From assembly GCF_040412425.1 (NCBI RefSeq), contig NC_089782.1:24256622-24320621 (forward strand): a stretch of 64,000 nt of DNA. Reading direction: 5' to 3'. Shown here piece after piece: positions 34,048 to 45,252 of this stretch. Below the pieces are notes generated by a model, which saw only the letters and a program-made list of their open reading frames with translations, was not told the origin of the DNA and searched no databases. The position numbers were made by a program, and so were the translations under genes. Within the stretch, counting starts at the first letter, position 1, and each line of letters starts with the position of its first letter. The stretch is from Macrobrachium rosenbergii. Taxonomy: Eukaryota > Arthropoda > Malacostraca > Decapoda > Palaemonidae.

Positions 34048-34410
34048 ACATCAAAGAGGAACAGACGATCTGCGGCAGACACAAGCACAAAGTCAGCGTA
34101 CAGCTACCCGGCGATGCAAAATCACAGGTTCATCAGACCAAAAAGTTGTCTTATGATGCGACGCATTATGGCCGCTCCCTTGGTAATCATCCTCTTTATA
34201 TGCAGCCCTTGGGGCCTTCAGGAGAAACATCTAAAATCTGACATGATGAAATACACGTCGACGGTAAAACATTACAGAGGGGGGAAATTGCGCTACCGAA
34301 ATTTATTCCGCTCAAGAGCATACCGGCAGAGGCTAATTTGCATTTATTTACATACGCCATTGTACCTGGCTATGAAGTGGAATGCACGAACTGAGGCGAG
34401 TAGTCTGTGC
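34045..34410 (-). repeat. Array block B (minus copy 1)
   Basis: 'gatctgcggcagacacaag', 'gtcagcgtacagct', 'gcgacgcattatgg', 'gctaccgaaatttattccgc' and 'ggctaatttgcattta' are the reverse complement of the plus B copies. A 155-codon plus frame runs from the GA tract through the block. Its later part resembles the minus-sense frame of the 21.6-kb copy, but frames are disrupted elsewhere. Confidence 0.8.
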
Positions 34411-34629
34411 TTGGCCGGTCCTTGGTGAAGCAGCAACTTTTTCTCTGATTTCAACTTCAAAACAAGGAACTAGGTCAGAAGCCTTGGATAATGTTTTAGA
34501 GACAAGATGTAGTTACGCACAGAAATGTTGAGAGAGATACATAAACATAAAAAATTACCTCAAAATTACTTACAATAGAATAGAAGAATGACCATACATT
34601 ATGGAAGTTCAAATCAACAACTTACCTTT

Positions 34630-34760
34630 GAAAATTTTACCTGTCTTCGTTAAGGGACAAACTGACGTGAGCATTCCTAAGATAAGAAAATGGAGGAGGA
34701 GGAGGAGGAGGAGGAGGAGGAGGAGGAGGAGGTGGTGGTGGTGGTGGTGGTGGTGTTTTC
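34630..34760 (-). repeat. Array block A (minus copy 1) with (GGA)n(GGT)n
   Basis: 'ttttacctgtcttcgttaag' is the inverted block A. It is followed by (GGA)n (34,691-34,732) and (GGT)n (34,733-34,754). Confidence 0.65.
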
Positions 34761-35109
34761 TGTAGTTATTCATTTTCACTCTTTGCCTCTTTTACATCTT
34801 TTAACTTCCCTATATGATTCTTTTCCTTCCTTCTACAGTTACCCCATTTTTTCCAAAAATTTCATTATTATTATTCAAAGTTCTGGAACCCTAACAGAGC
34901 ACGGGCCATAACGCAGATATAAAAAACAAATATATTTCTTTTCGGATATCGCAAAATACATTAACCCTTCGCTTTTCAGAGATTCAGCAGTCTTATATAA
35001 CAAACTGAACAGTAATGGCTGCATAGTTATCCTGTTTTTCATACAAAGCATTAAAACTTTCGACAGAAATATCTCGTAAAATAAGAACATCGCTGAAATG
35101 TCACTAAAG

Positions 35110-35112
<3 letters not shown>
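34761..35112 (-). repeat. Array block H (minus copy 1), weak
   Basis: 'cttccttctacagttacccc' and 'aacagtaatggctgcatagt' 'tatcctg' correspond to 'agaatcttaatggctgctca' 'gttatctt' in the 52.1-kb copy and to 'ccttccgtctacagttcctg' at 40.01 kb. Confidence 0.5.

Positions 35113-35150
<38 letters not shown>
35113..35150. repeat. (CT)n microsatellite
   Basis: Uninterrupted CT tract. Confidence 0.97.
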
Positions 35151-35152
<2 letters not shown>

Positions 35153-35914
35153 ATATTTGCACACTATCGTAATTAAAAAGTGATAAGTTCTTATCAAATG
35201 TAACATGACAGAAGGATGAAGCAATTATCCATCACAACAGGTTTTCAGATTTTCAACTCTATTAAATCATTGTGAATAATTTTATGTAAAACCTTATAGT
35301 CAGGAAAACCCCAAACCCTCTCCTGTTTATGTGACCCCAGAATATCAAAAGAAGATATATTATCCCAATACACTGTCTAGAAATCATAAATCAATACCTG
35401 AAGTTTTCTGAATAGTAATTACTTTCCCCCGGTCTTAAATTTTTTTTTTATAAAATGTTTTGAAAGTTTTTAAAAAACTCTGGTTATATTTTTTCTAAGA
35501 AAATCCACGGGACATGGCAGGAATAACATGATCCTTCTGATCAGAAAAAATTAATGAGAGTAGAGAAAGACAAGTTCTAAACACGAGTCTGAGCTTATAT
35601 GAAATGTGAAGAGAAAATATTTAACAATCTACAGGCAACTTACGGTTAACTGTGGCTAAAGGTGACGGGAATAAAGTCCGTTGACGGGTTACGGGGAGGA
35701 AAACTGAGGGAACAAAACATAATCATTGTCACAACAAAGACAGACCCTACGGTTGTATTTCATGGAAGTTCTACCTCCGAGGTTTCAGCAGTCTTCCGCA
35801 CCTTTCACTGCCAGAATGTGAATTCTGGAAACTTCCTCTGTATTTCCTAAATAATTTGGGATGCATCTTGTAAAAAGGTATTGCCCCTTTAGAGAAGTGG
35901 TCTATAGACCCTTT
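35151..35914. other. Unannotated stretch with a faint block E
   Basis: 'aaatccacgggacatggcagg' (35,501-35,520 region) resembles 'aaatccccgggacgtggcgg' of block E. Otherwise nothing recognised. Confidence 0.4.
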
Positions 35915-35926
35915 CCTATAGACAAT

Positions 35927-36234
35927 TGAAATGAACTGAATATAGAATTTAGGCCAAAGGCCAAGCACTGGGACCAATGAGGTCATTCAGAACTGAAATG
36001 GAAATTGACAGCAAACGTTTGACAGGTGTAACAGGAGGAAAACCTCGTAGTTGCACTATGAATCAGTTGTTAGGAGAGGGTGGAAAGTAAGATGGAAGAA
36101 AAATATGGAAGGAGGTACAGTAAAGGGAACCAAAGGGATTGCAGCTAGGGGCCGAAGGCACGCTGCAAAGAACCTTAAGCAATGCCTACAGTGCACCGCA
36201 TGAGGTGCACTGACGGCACTACCCCCCTACGGGG
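35927..36234 (+). mobile_element. SINE-like element, full length, exact duplication
   Basis: Perfect 12-base flank 'cctatagacaat' (35,915-35,926 and 36,235-36,246). The best-preserved 3' end: 'gtgcaccgcatgaggtgcac' forms a 7-bp stem, and 'cccccctacgggg' can form a terminal stem. Confidence 0.95.
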
Positions 36235-36246
36235 CCTATAGACAAT

Positions 36247-36839
36247 GCAATGCAGAGGCAACCTTGAATTTTCGAAAGGACTCTTCGTTTGTTCTCAGTG
36301 CCATTAAGAAGTGTTATCAATTCCATCGTTTAAATGCAAGATTTTTAGTTATAACTATCTTAAAATCGAAAAAGAACTCTTGTAATAAAAAAATCTATGT
36401 AACAAGTAGTTACATTCGTCAATTCATAAATTACTTTAACGAAAATATCCAAATAAAAGTGATGAGGATTAAGAGAAAAAAATTACTCAGGCAAAAGTAG
36501 CAGGTAAAATGAATAAAAGATAATGATGATACAACTAGTTGGCGAAAATAAAAAATATTTTGGGAGCTTTTCAAGCCTTTTTTTTTTCACGATTAGTGAC
36601 GAGTGAGTGAGGGTTTGACAACCCAGTAATCTCCACCTTGACGTAATGATGCGGAAGCAATGATGGAAAAAATTTGTTCAAAGTACAGGTTTTTTTTTTT
36701 TATCCTGTTTAACACTGAAATGGCAACCGAGTGTCAGCCATTCTGGTTCTCTTTTGCATCTTTCTCGATTGACAGAAATCATTTTGACGGTATGCTGACT
36801 AACAACTAGGTACTTAATTCACGATCTAGGTAAAAAGAG
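36247..36839. other. Unannotated stretch
   Basis: AT-rich; no supported feature. Confidence 0.45.
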
Positions 36840-36940
36840 GCACAATGGATTTCAGAGAATGCATCTATACCGTCCCTTCTTGTCCGGTTCGGAAATCGAA
36901 CTCCCTTTGTGAGATGAGTGATGATAACACTACGCTACGA
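36840..36940 (-). mobile_element. tRNA-derived SINE head next to (GA)n
   Basis: On the minus strand, 'cctcgtagcgtagtgttatc' gives an A box and 'ggagttcgatttccgaacc' a B box about 35 bases later, the normal tRNA spacing. The rest does not form a proper acceptor stem. The SINE starts immediately beside the GA tract at 36,942. Confidence 0.6.
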
Positions 36941-36941
36941 G

Positions 36942-36992
<51 letters not shown>
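36942..36992. repeat. (GA)n microsatellite
   Basis: Uninterrupted GA tract. Confidence 0.97.
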
Positions 36993-36995
<3 letters not shown>

Positions 36996-38699
36996 ATCAA
37001 TAGCAAATGCAGAATTTGCATCCACAAAATTACACAGAGAACGGTGTACAACCGAATGGTGTAGAACCCTTAAAAAAGGCTGACAATAATATCGTTAATG
37101 CTGTGCAAAATCCGGACCATACGTATTAATAATAACAACTTAAAAAAAGTACAAAAGGCAGCAAGTGTCAATGGAGCCACAGAAATGCACACACACATCC
37201 CCTAAAAGTAAGTATGCACGTGCACAAACAGACACACAGCAGATAGAGAGACTCGACAAGCAAGAATATATTCGTATAAAGTATAACTTTCACGGTACGC
37301 GTTTATTCCGCGATCAAATTAAGGGGTCAATCACTCTCAATCACTCTCCCGCGGAAGTCCACAACTCACGAATATCGTAAAGACGCGAGGAATGTAACAG
37401 AACATTTGCTTCATCTCAATAATAAAAGACCAGTCCCCATTTCAAGAGGAAAAATGAACTGCCTTCCCCCTTTCGGAAGGGAAACGCTGAATGCCATTAA
37501 ACAGCTTCCTAATTCCAGCCCAGAATTGACAGGCTTCACTTCGGCAATCAGTCAGACAGAACAGTTAGTTTCCTGTTCAGGTGACGTGACTTCTTTGCAT
37601 GGCGTATATTGCATTTATTGCAGAATAGATGACCATAGGGGATCAAATATCCCACGTTTCAATAGATATATATTCCTTAACCATGCCTCAATCTTGATCT
37701 AGTTTTTAAGACGCTATTATCAATTAAATTTGTTAAGTTTTTTTTTTTAATGGTTAAGCGGTTTTGAGCGATGGAATGCAAGACAACAGCAGACAATATC
37801 AGACGAGAAAGTGTTATCGGGAAATATCAAGAAAAATGAGGGAAAGACCGAAAAGGAAAATTCGGTCATACTATAAAGATCAAAATGGAAAATACGGAAT
37901 ACGCGTACCTGAGTTTGCGACCGATTCTATACTATAGCAATGAAAACTAAAGCACCGTAATGTGCGGCACAAGACAAAATTTTCACATATTTCATGGAAA
38001 ATCAGACTTATCTTTCATGTGTGAGTAGGCTGATCGGATGGGAAAAGGGAAAATAAATAAATAAATAAATAAATAAGTAACAAAAGACCTATTTTCAGGC
38101 AAAGACGTTTGCAACATTGTTAGAATGATAGCCAGATAATAATTACTGGGTTCTCAGAGCCTTCTGAAATAATATGGCCGTTGAACATTTTTAAAATCTA
38201 ATAAAAAAAAATCATCATTCTAAATGGCTTCTATTCTACCCTTAAATATGAAGCATTTTTATTTAGCAAAAGAATCAAATACCCCAATATCATATTTAAC
38301 TAGTCTTCATTATTATGGTTATTATTTTCAGCTTCAGTATTTCTGTAGATCGAGAAAAGAGGTATCAGATACACCACAAATCTCCAAACAACTTATTTCC
38401 GCTATCAGCGGGATCGTACTATTTCCCGCCACTTCCTGGATCGTATATTTCCCGCCATAGTCTGGGTCGTTCTACAGTCAACAGGAGACAAAAACCCTCT
38501 TGCAGGGGAAGGCGTAGTCGCGGGTTCGATGAATGGACTAAAGACCTAATAATGTAAAGCTAAAAGAAGCTTATTTTATAACATGCGTATCTTACCAAGA
38601 AAGGAAGAGAAATACTGTAGTGTTATCATTCAAGAAGCACCTAACCGCACTACAGAAGATAACTGGAATGAAAAGTTATCAGATGTTCGTCTTAATGAG
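36993..38699. other. Long stretch with no supported gene
   Basis: Contains an (AAAT)n tract (38,053-38,077). It also contains the inverted counterpart of the 19.55/24.46-kb block at about 37,430-37,540 ('gccattaaacagcttcctaa'). A B-box-like 'gcgggttcgatgaat' at 38,520-38,534 lacks an A box. Confidence 0.5.
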
Positions 38700-38900
38700 A
38701 GTAACTGTTTGTAAAGGAGACGGATTACATTTAAATCCTAAACTGACTGGTTAAATCTTTTCCTTTCAGTCACTTAAAACTGAATATGTTAAACGCCAGA
38801 GAATTCGATGAAGGAATCCTTTTCATCCATTTTCATTTTCAAGCTTCCGTGGGTGGGAAATCATTGACTCAAAGTTGAAATTAAGCCATATACTCAAAGC
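38700..38900 (-). repeat. Array block C (minus copy 2)
   Basis: 'gaattcgatgaaggaatcct' 'tttcatccattttcatttt' and 'gtgggtgggaaatcattgac' match the 33.42-33.52 kb copy. The CCAAT palindrome is degraded ('ctgactggttaaatc'). Confidence 0.62.
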
Positions 38901-39182
38901 CGCTCGCTCCCTTCAATCAAGTGGACCTCACAAAACTTCAAAGAAAATGCAGTCATGAGAAAAAAAAACGGGGAGTTAGTGAGTAAAAGATGTGATTCCT
39001 GGCACAAATCCTTGTCCTGATTCAGTCAAGCAAATTTGAACAAAATAGTTGAACTTTAAGATCAAAAACATCTCAACAATTAGGCTTTAAAAGAAATGCT
39101 CATGAACAAACTTTTTACCAATGCAACTACGCGGAAAAAATCATTTAAAAAGACAATATCCTTGCTAAATATTCATTGCAAG

Positions 39183-39186
<4 letters not shown>

Positions 39187-39224
<38 letters not shown>
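39187..39224. repeat. (GA)n microsatellite
   Basis: GA tract abutting block B. Confidence 0.97.
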
Positions 39225-39228
<4 letters not shown>

Positions 39229-39239
39229 GGGAATTTCAA

Positions 39240-39560
39240 CGAGTGCCATCCAAGACGAACAGAAGAACTGCGGCAGCCTCTCAAAAATTTTGGTTGACAC
39301 AAAATCAAAGGTTCATCGAAGTGCAGAGTTGTCTCAGGATGTGATAAATAATGTTAGCTCCGTGAGTTAATATCATCTTTATACGATGCCCTTAGAGCAT
39401 TCAGAAAAACGATCAAATCAGTCATAATGAATCAAAGGCTGACGTCCAAATAACACGGAGGGAAATTGTGCTATCAAATTTTATTACTCTCCAGAACAAA
39501 AGGCAAGGGTTAATAAGCATATATTTACATACGCCATTTTCACTTGCTAAAACGTTGAAT
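39240..39560 (-). repeat. Array block B (minus copy 2)
   Basis: 'cgaacagaagaactgcggca', 'ttgacacaaaatcaaaggtt' 'catcga', 'aaattgtgctatcaaatttt' and 'atatttacatacgcca' match the 34.05- and 51.4-kb copies. Confidence 0.75.
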
Positions 39561-39714
39561 AAAAGAGTTTCAGAGTAAAATTCACCTAGTTACTGCGCTG
39601 TGAGTGCTGTTCAATTCGGAGTACTTATTGCTTTAGAAATAAAAATAATTCTTACTAGGTCAATAGATTTACATAACCTGGCATCAGAAGCACACAGAAG
39701 TGCAAAAAGTCAGT

Positions 39715-39850
39715 CATTTATCCCTTATAATTTCTCCCAGTCTTCGGTAATGAAGAAACTTCGGCAGTGATATTCCTATAGGAAGAGGAGGAAGAGGAAA
39801 AGGAGGAGGAGGAGGAGGGCTGGGAGAAAGATTAGGTGGAAGAGTAGGCG
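39715..39850 (-). repeat. Array block A (minus copy 2) with GGA tract
   Basis: 'tatcccttataatttctccc' 'agtcttcggtaatgaagaaa' is the inverted block A; a gga-rich tract follows, as at 34.69 kb. Confidence 0.72.
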
Positions 39851-40200
39851 GCGATGGAAGGGGATGGCTTTGAGGTATTTCGACGACGGAGCCAGCCGAT
39901 CATAAACCAAGTTATAATTATTTCCTGTAACTATTCTTCGTCTCGTTTCCTTTCCCCTTCCCCTTCCTCCCCTCCCCCCCACACACTTTCTCCCCCAACT
40001 GATTCTACTCCTTCCGTCTACAGTTCCTGTACTCTTCGTCCCAACTCGATAATATGTAAATCATCTTCCTCCTTTATAAATCATCTGTTGCAAGCAAATG
40101 AATTCTGCTCTCTTCAGAGTATCAATTTTTTTACGAAAAAACGAGAATTTCATTGGCTGCTATGCTTAATTAGTCAGCGAAAAAGCAATCTATAAAAATT
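39851..40200 (-). repeat. Array block H (minus copy 2)
   Basis: 'gatggctttgaggtatttcg' 'acgacggagccagccgatca' parallels 'gatgcctttggggtacctcg' 'acaacagagccaatcgatca' at 52.08 kb. Later segments ('gtactcttcgtcccaactcg', 'attggctgctatgc') also correspond. Confidence 0.75.
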
Positions 40201-40311
40201 CTGTAGAAATTCTATAGAAATTCGAAGCCATTTCAAGCCATTATCTTTTAATAGGAATGCAGTACAAAAGAAAGATCCGATCTGGGCATAACAGGAAGTT
40301 TACCTAACCAT

Positions 40312-40314
<3 letters not shown>

Positions 40315-40369
<55 letters not shown>

Positions 40370-40386
40370 TTGCAGCTGTATGCTAC

Positions 40387-40438
<52 letters not shown>
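40315..40438. repeat. Two (CT)n tracts with a short CA run
   Basis: CT tracts 40,315-40,358 and 40,390-40,438, with 'cacacacacac' between. Confidence 0.97.
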
Positions 40439-40440
<2 letters not shown>

Positions 40441-40564
40441 ACTTCATCACAGTGATGCATATTTTGAATCTATAATTTTCATATGATGACAAATTAACGT
40501 CATTTCTAAAGTTCTTACAAATATCAAATGTCACACATGATGAATGAATTTATTCTAAATTTTT

Positions 40565-40567
<3 letters not shown>

Positions 40568-40654
<87 letters not shown>

Positions 40655-40778
40655 TCAGATGTTTTTTTGGGAGTTGATGTTTCTGCAGGCGTACTCCAGT
40701 TGTTAACTGCTCTTAACGATGGGTATATAAATTTAAGAATAACTGAATAAACTGCACAGTTCATCAGTTAGAATGTCG

Positions 40779-40864
<86 letters not shown>
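40568..40864. repeat. TA, TA and TG microsatellites
   Basis: TA at 40,568-40,652 and 40,782-40,843, the second passing into TG to 40,864. About 130 bases of unique sequence lie between. Confidence 0.97.
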
Positions 40865-40865
<1 letters not shown>

Positions 40866-41838
40866 TGACAGCTCCTGTGGAATAAATGGTGTATAGTTAT
40901 GGAGCGTTGAAATGTATGTCATATGATCCTTGATAGAATGTGCGACAGTGATAGCATGTTTAAGAAGTCTTGGGGCGAGATGAACACTTATGTCAGCGTA
41001 TAGTCTGCCAGGCTGTTTGTAAATTGCAGATCTCGCGACGTGCGAAAGGAATTTGGGTCTTGGAAATCTAGGTGCCTGACGTAGACCCGAGTGTTGACCC
41101 TGTTGACCTGTATCGTGTCACGGGATCTCCACGTCACGAGGGAGTGGCGGGAGAATGTTCTAGAATTATGAATGTGTGCGTAAGTCTGCTCGAAAGGAGG
41201 TCATTGAGGGGTAATATATTCGAATCTCGAGTACAGACGAGTGATTCGGGCAGTAACTTGAATTGGTGAACGTTCTGCCTGGTGAGGGCGCTAGACTTTT
41301 GACAGTAAAGGTGAGAAGTGGTCTTTTCATTTTAAAATGCCCTATTGGACATTGAGTTAATTGTATACTCTGTTGGTTTCATTGGCATTTTATTTATTGA
41401 AATGTTTTTCTCTTTATTGTCTTGCATATTTACCATTTATAACCTTTGCGATGTGTTGGGTGATTTTGGTTACATGGGAATTCTCCCATTTATGCATTTA
41501 TATGCCTTTGTGTTTTATTTTAAAGGTGACCTTTTGTTTCAGATGGATTTGTTAGTGGTCACATGTTAGGGGAATTTCTGACATATAACTATGACTTCGG
41601 TCATGACAGACTTTGACATTATTTTTGGGAGTATGTAAATGATTGGTGTCAAAATGTAATTCCCGTCCGAGAGTTTGATTTTTCATTTACTTTTTTTTTT
41701 TTTTGCCAGAAGTGAAGGACAGTCTTTGACCTTCTCTTTAATTTTGCTTTTGTTTTGTCATGTTAAGTTTGGGAATAAAAACTGTATTTTGGTAGAACAT
41801 GAGTTTCGTCTAGCCTTGGTTTAATTTAGGCTATGACA
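40865..41838 (+). mobile_element. Possible solo LTR
   Basis: A ~970-bp segment begins 'tgttgacagctcctg' and ends 'ggctatgaca', consistent with TG...CA ends. 'gggaataaaaactg' lies ~65 bases before the end, as a polyadenylation signal would. Composition is less AT-rich than its surroundings. No paired LTR, primer-binding site or gag/pol is present. The TG microsatellite on the left hides any duplication. It could instead be a gene 3' end. Confidence 0.3.
41153..41165. promoter_or_regulatory. Perfect heat-shock-element-like motif
   Basis: 'gaatgttctagaa' fits the alternating GAA/TTC/GAA pattern at 5-bp spacing that heat-shock factor binds. It lies within the possible solo LTR. A single three-pentamer site can occur by chance. 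Confidence 0.35.
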
Positions 41839-42055
41839 TGAGAGAGAGGGGTAGGAGATGAAAATTGATATCTAGGTTGAATTCGATGAGCAGGGATGAC
41901 GGTGTTGACTTTAAAGGTAGGTTGTTTCTTGTGCTTTGAGATTTGGGATTTTGGTTATGGAAGAAGTCGGGAGAAGGATAAAACATATATACGAGCATTC
42001 TAACTGATGAACTGTATACTGTTTATTCAATATGCATGTTATTCCTATAGATAAT

Positions 42056-42068
42056 ATATATATACATA

Positions 42069-42137
<69 letters not shown>
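42056..42137. repeat. (TA)n microsatellite
   Basis: Uninterrupted TA tract of about 65 bases with TATACA shoulders. Confidence 0.97.
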
Positions 42138-42139
<2 letters not shown>

Positions 42140-42189
42140 TCTCTGCATTCCTAACAAAGTTATTCAGCAGTTAGCATCTGACATTCACT

Positions 42190-42530
42190 ACCGCTGAGTA
42201 CATCGACGAAACATCAACTCCCAAAAACATCTCAACATCTCCCGTTACATCAAACCCCAGCCTCCCCCAAAAAAAAAAAAAAAGATTCCCGAATTCCTCC
42301 CAATCCGCGACTTCCCGAAACATCACTGAATAAGGAGACAGAGACGACGCAAATAATCCTCTTCTTGGAATCGCCCGGAATCGTCAAGGAAAAGAGACGG
42401 TAAAACACTCGGGACAAGGACGCTCATAAACTTCATAACCAACTATCGGGAAAAGAAGAAGAAGAAGAAGAAGAAAAGAAGAAGAAGAAGAAGAAGAAGA
42501 AGAAGAAGAAGAAGAAGAAAGTTCGAAAAT
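42190..42530 (-). repeat. Array block F (minus copy 2) with (GAA)n
   Basis: 'cttcccgaaacatcactg', 'gagacggtaaaacactcgg' and 'ataaacttcataaccaacta' 'tcgggaaaagaagaag' match the 30.4-kb copy and, inverted, the plus F copies. The GAA tract (42,458-42,520) is the expanded version of the ctt run in plus F. Confidence 0.75.
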
Positions 42531-42663
42531 CTCGATAGGAGAAAATAAGTCAAAACGATAACGAAGAATAGCGTCTGGGAAAAGGGAAAAACTGATGGAA
42601 GTGAAAGGAATGGATAATGAGCAATAACGAAAATGAAGCTCCGTTTCTTGAAATGATGGCCGC

Positions 42664-42690
42664 GAGAGAGAGAGAGAGAGAGAGAGAGAG
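42664..42690. repeat. (GA)n microsatellite
   Basis: GA tract. Confidence 0.95.
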
Positions 42691-42899
42691 GAGGCACTTT
42701 TGATGTCTTTCCTTACGTCAGCAGTTCGAAACAGATTGCGCCCTTTCATGTTCCTCCAACAAATATAAAAGATGTTTTATTTCACCGTTCGGTGAACAAA
42801 AACAGTAGTTGAAAAATCTAAGATAAAATACACACAAACACACACAAATACTTTAAAACTCCAAAACAAACAAAGTGTCGATTACTTTTATAATAAAAA

Positions 42900-43100
42900 C
42901 GTTGCGAACGCCAATATTGGCCAATGAGCTGCATGGAAAAGAGGTGACGAAATCCCAGTGGGGAAGGAGTCTGCCACATCGCCCCCCATCTCCCCCCCCC
43001 CAACGACTAGAGTGATTGACGAGATAGAGATAATCCCCTGCGGGACATCAGCACGCCCCCACCCACCCTACCCCACCCACGCCTCCCACCCGATACCGCC
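42900..43100 (-). repeat. Array block G (minus copy 2)
   Basis: 'ggccaatgagctgcatgg', 'ccccccaacgactagagtga' and 'ttgacgagatagagataatc' 'cccc' are the reverse of block G at 5.06 and 10.87 kb. Confidence 0.75.
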
Positions 43101-43754
43101 TTGATGTGAAACGGTAATTCTGGCTGAAGCAAAAAAAGGAAGAAAATAAATAACAAGGACCTTGATAAATAAGAAAATAAAATATATTTTCGTTTCATTT
43201 ACCAAGTTTCTCATTTTTCCTTATTTTCAGTATTGACATTCGAGGTTCTTTTATGGACAGATGACTCGTTGACGAATAAGTCGTCGTGACTGTGTAAAAA
43301 ACTATTTAAATTTATATGTTAATACATTCATTTTTTTCTGTACGTAACAATGATAGTCTATGGGCGATGACTTCCACGTTTAACAATCACAAAACTTTAA
43401 GCAAGAAAATTGCAGAGCAGCATAATACACAGGATACACCATGAACAAAATGCAACTGTAAAATTTCTAAATAACTTGAAATATTGCCTTCATTTTACGC
43501 AACAGGTACACTATGTCAGAAATCAATATCCCTGCAAGGTTAATATTGACGGAACATTATGAGAAATAAATCATAAAAAGAGAGCTTTTTATACACTCAT
43601 CCTAAAATTCAAAACAAATCTCTCACCATGTTTCCAATCTCTTCAGTTATTTCACAGTCCCATTTTTAACATAGCCCTGAATTTTCCTGAAAGTATATCC
43701 AGCCAAAATTTCGAAATATTATCAAAAGACATTCCCTCATAATATTAGCCTTGC
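43101..43754. other. Unannotated spacer between blocks G and E
   Basis: AT-rich; no supported feature. Confidence 0.45.
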
Positions 43755-44065
43755 ACAAGGAGGAGGTTTACAGCAATCCCGCAAGAGATCTTAACGGTAA
43801 ATACCTACTGTAACTCCTCGGTCTCAGAATTTTTTCGACAACATAAGAGAAATTCCGTCTTGAAGAGACTCAGGGAAGAGATCTCGGCCTCATCCTTTAA
43901 AGAAGAAGAAAATCCTCGAGACGCGGCGGCAAAAAGAACCGCCATTTTAGGAAAACCCTTAAAATTTTATTAAAAACGAGGAAAGTACATTTTCAGACAT
44001 GAACACAGGGCTATAAGGAATCTGTATAGATTCTATAAGTATCCTTAAGGGGTAATCTTGACCAA
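43755..44065 (-). repeat. Array block E (minus copy 2)
   Basis: 'ggtaaatacc', 'ctcggtctcagaattttttc' 'gacaacataagagaaattc' and 'cggcctcatcctttaaagaa' are the reverse of 28,280-28,375. 'ctgtatagattctataag' near 44,022 mirrors the repeat motif at 28.05 kb. Confidence 0.75.
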
Positions 44066-44141
44066 AGCGGGACACAACAGAACCAGATTTCAAGACAACG
44101 AGAAATGAAGCAGATAAACTTATTCGCGGGAGAAACGCAAG

Positions 44142-44460
44142 GAATGGAATGGAATATAGAGTTTAGGCCAAAGGCCAAGCACTGGGACCTATGAGGTCAT
44201 TCACCGTTAGAGAGGAAATTGAGAGTAGGTAGGTTTGAAAGGTGAAACAGGAGGGAAAATCTCGCAGTTGCACTTTGAAATAATTGTTAGGAGAGGAGGG
44301 GGTGATAGCAAGATGGAAGAAAGACAATATGAAGGGAAGTATAATAAAAGGAATGAAAGGGGGTTGCAGCTAGGGGCCGAAGGGATGCTGCAAAGAACCT
44401 TTAGTAATACCTACAGTGCACCCTGTGAGGTGCACTGACGGCACTGACTTTCTACGGGGA
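44142..44460 (+). mobile_element. SINE-like element, full length
   Basis: Flanks 'agaaacgcaag' (44,131-44,141) and 'agaaacgtaag' (44,461-44,471) form an 11-base duplication with one mismatch. Tail 'gaggtgcactgacggcactg' 'actttctacgggg'. Confidence 0.9.
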
Positions 44461-44471
44461 AGAAACGTAAG

Positions 44472-45238
44472 CAACATGGGGTAGATCCATTCCTTAATAG
44501 GCAGATGTCTCCCGTAATCATTCACTCTGAGAAAATCAGAAATAAAGAGTTATCAATAACATGATTTAATGACAAGCAGCAGCTTCAAGGTTATGTTTCC
44601 CGCAATACCAACATTACAGTATGCAGTATGGCTCCTAGTCCAACTGTGTATATATATAATGTGTGTGTGTGTGTGAGTGATTGTTGACAGCAACAATTAC
44701 AGACCAATCATCCATACTTCTGGTGTTCTCTAAGGTTGAAGAACAGCTCTTATGGGCGAAACCTGAGAGAAGGCCAATAACATGCAGACCAAGGTACCAC
44801 AGAACAGACTGCAGAACTATTTGTTTTCTAAAGGAAAGGGGGAAGAGATGAAAAGGATTAATCGGTGAGAATAAAATAACAACAGAATAAAAACGCAGAG
44901 ATAAACAGAGAAAGCAAACAAATAACCAGATATAAACAGCAACACAAGTAATAAAGTGAAAACGCAGCGCCTTCTATTACACAAACGCCATCATAAAGGA
45001 CAGCACCTAATTAATGGCAATGCACAATAAGAGACGCAAACGGAAATATAAAAAAACAAGAGACGCGATCAGGATGAGAAAGTCTTTGACGCAGAAGAAA
45101 CAAACGCGTGTCGGAGGTTCAAAGGCGCCTGTTTACACGATCAGCGGCGAGCGAGTGCTGTTTCGACAACTCGGTGTTGATCACTTTCGGCTGAGACTGG
45201 TACCGAGGCGACAATTGCCGTTGTTTGATAATGAAGCT
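44472..45238. other. Unannotated stretch
   Basis: No recognised exon. The 45,014-45,240 part is somewhat GC-richer and has an open plus frame rich in Lys and Arg, but it runs into the following SINE-like copy and has no recognisable domain. Confidence 0.45.
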
Positions 45239-45252
45239 AAGACAATGGCGGC

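Noticed and set aside
33961..34428. 155-codon plus frame whose later part resembles the minus-sense frame of block B at 21.6 kb
   Set aside because: The similarity follows from shared repeat DNA. The other block B copies have frameshifts and stops, and the frame starts inside a GA tract.
36840..36940. Functional tRNA gene
   Set aside because: A and B boxes are present but acceptor and anticodon stems do not form and no TTTT terminator is placed correctly; fits a SINE head. The same applies at 8.83-8.94 and 30.02-30.16 kb.
38500..38545. B-box-like 'gcgggttcgatgaat'
   Set aside because: No A box upstream; a single 11-base match is not informative.
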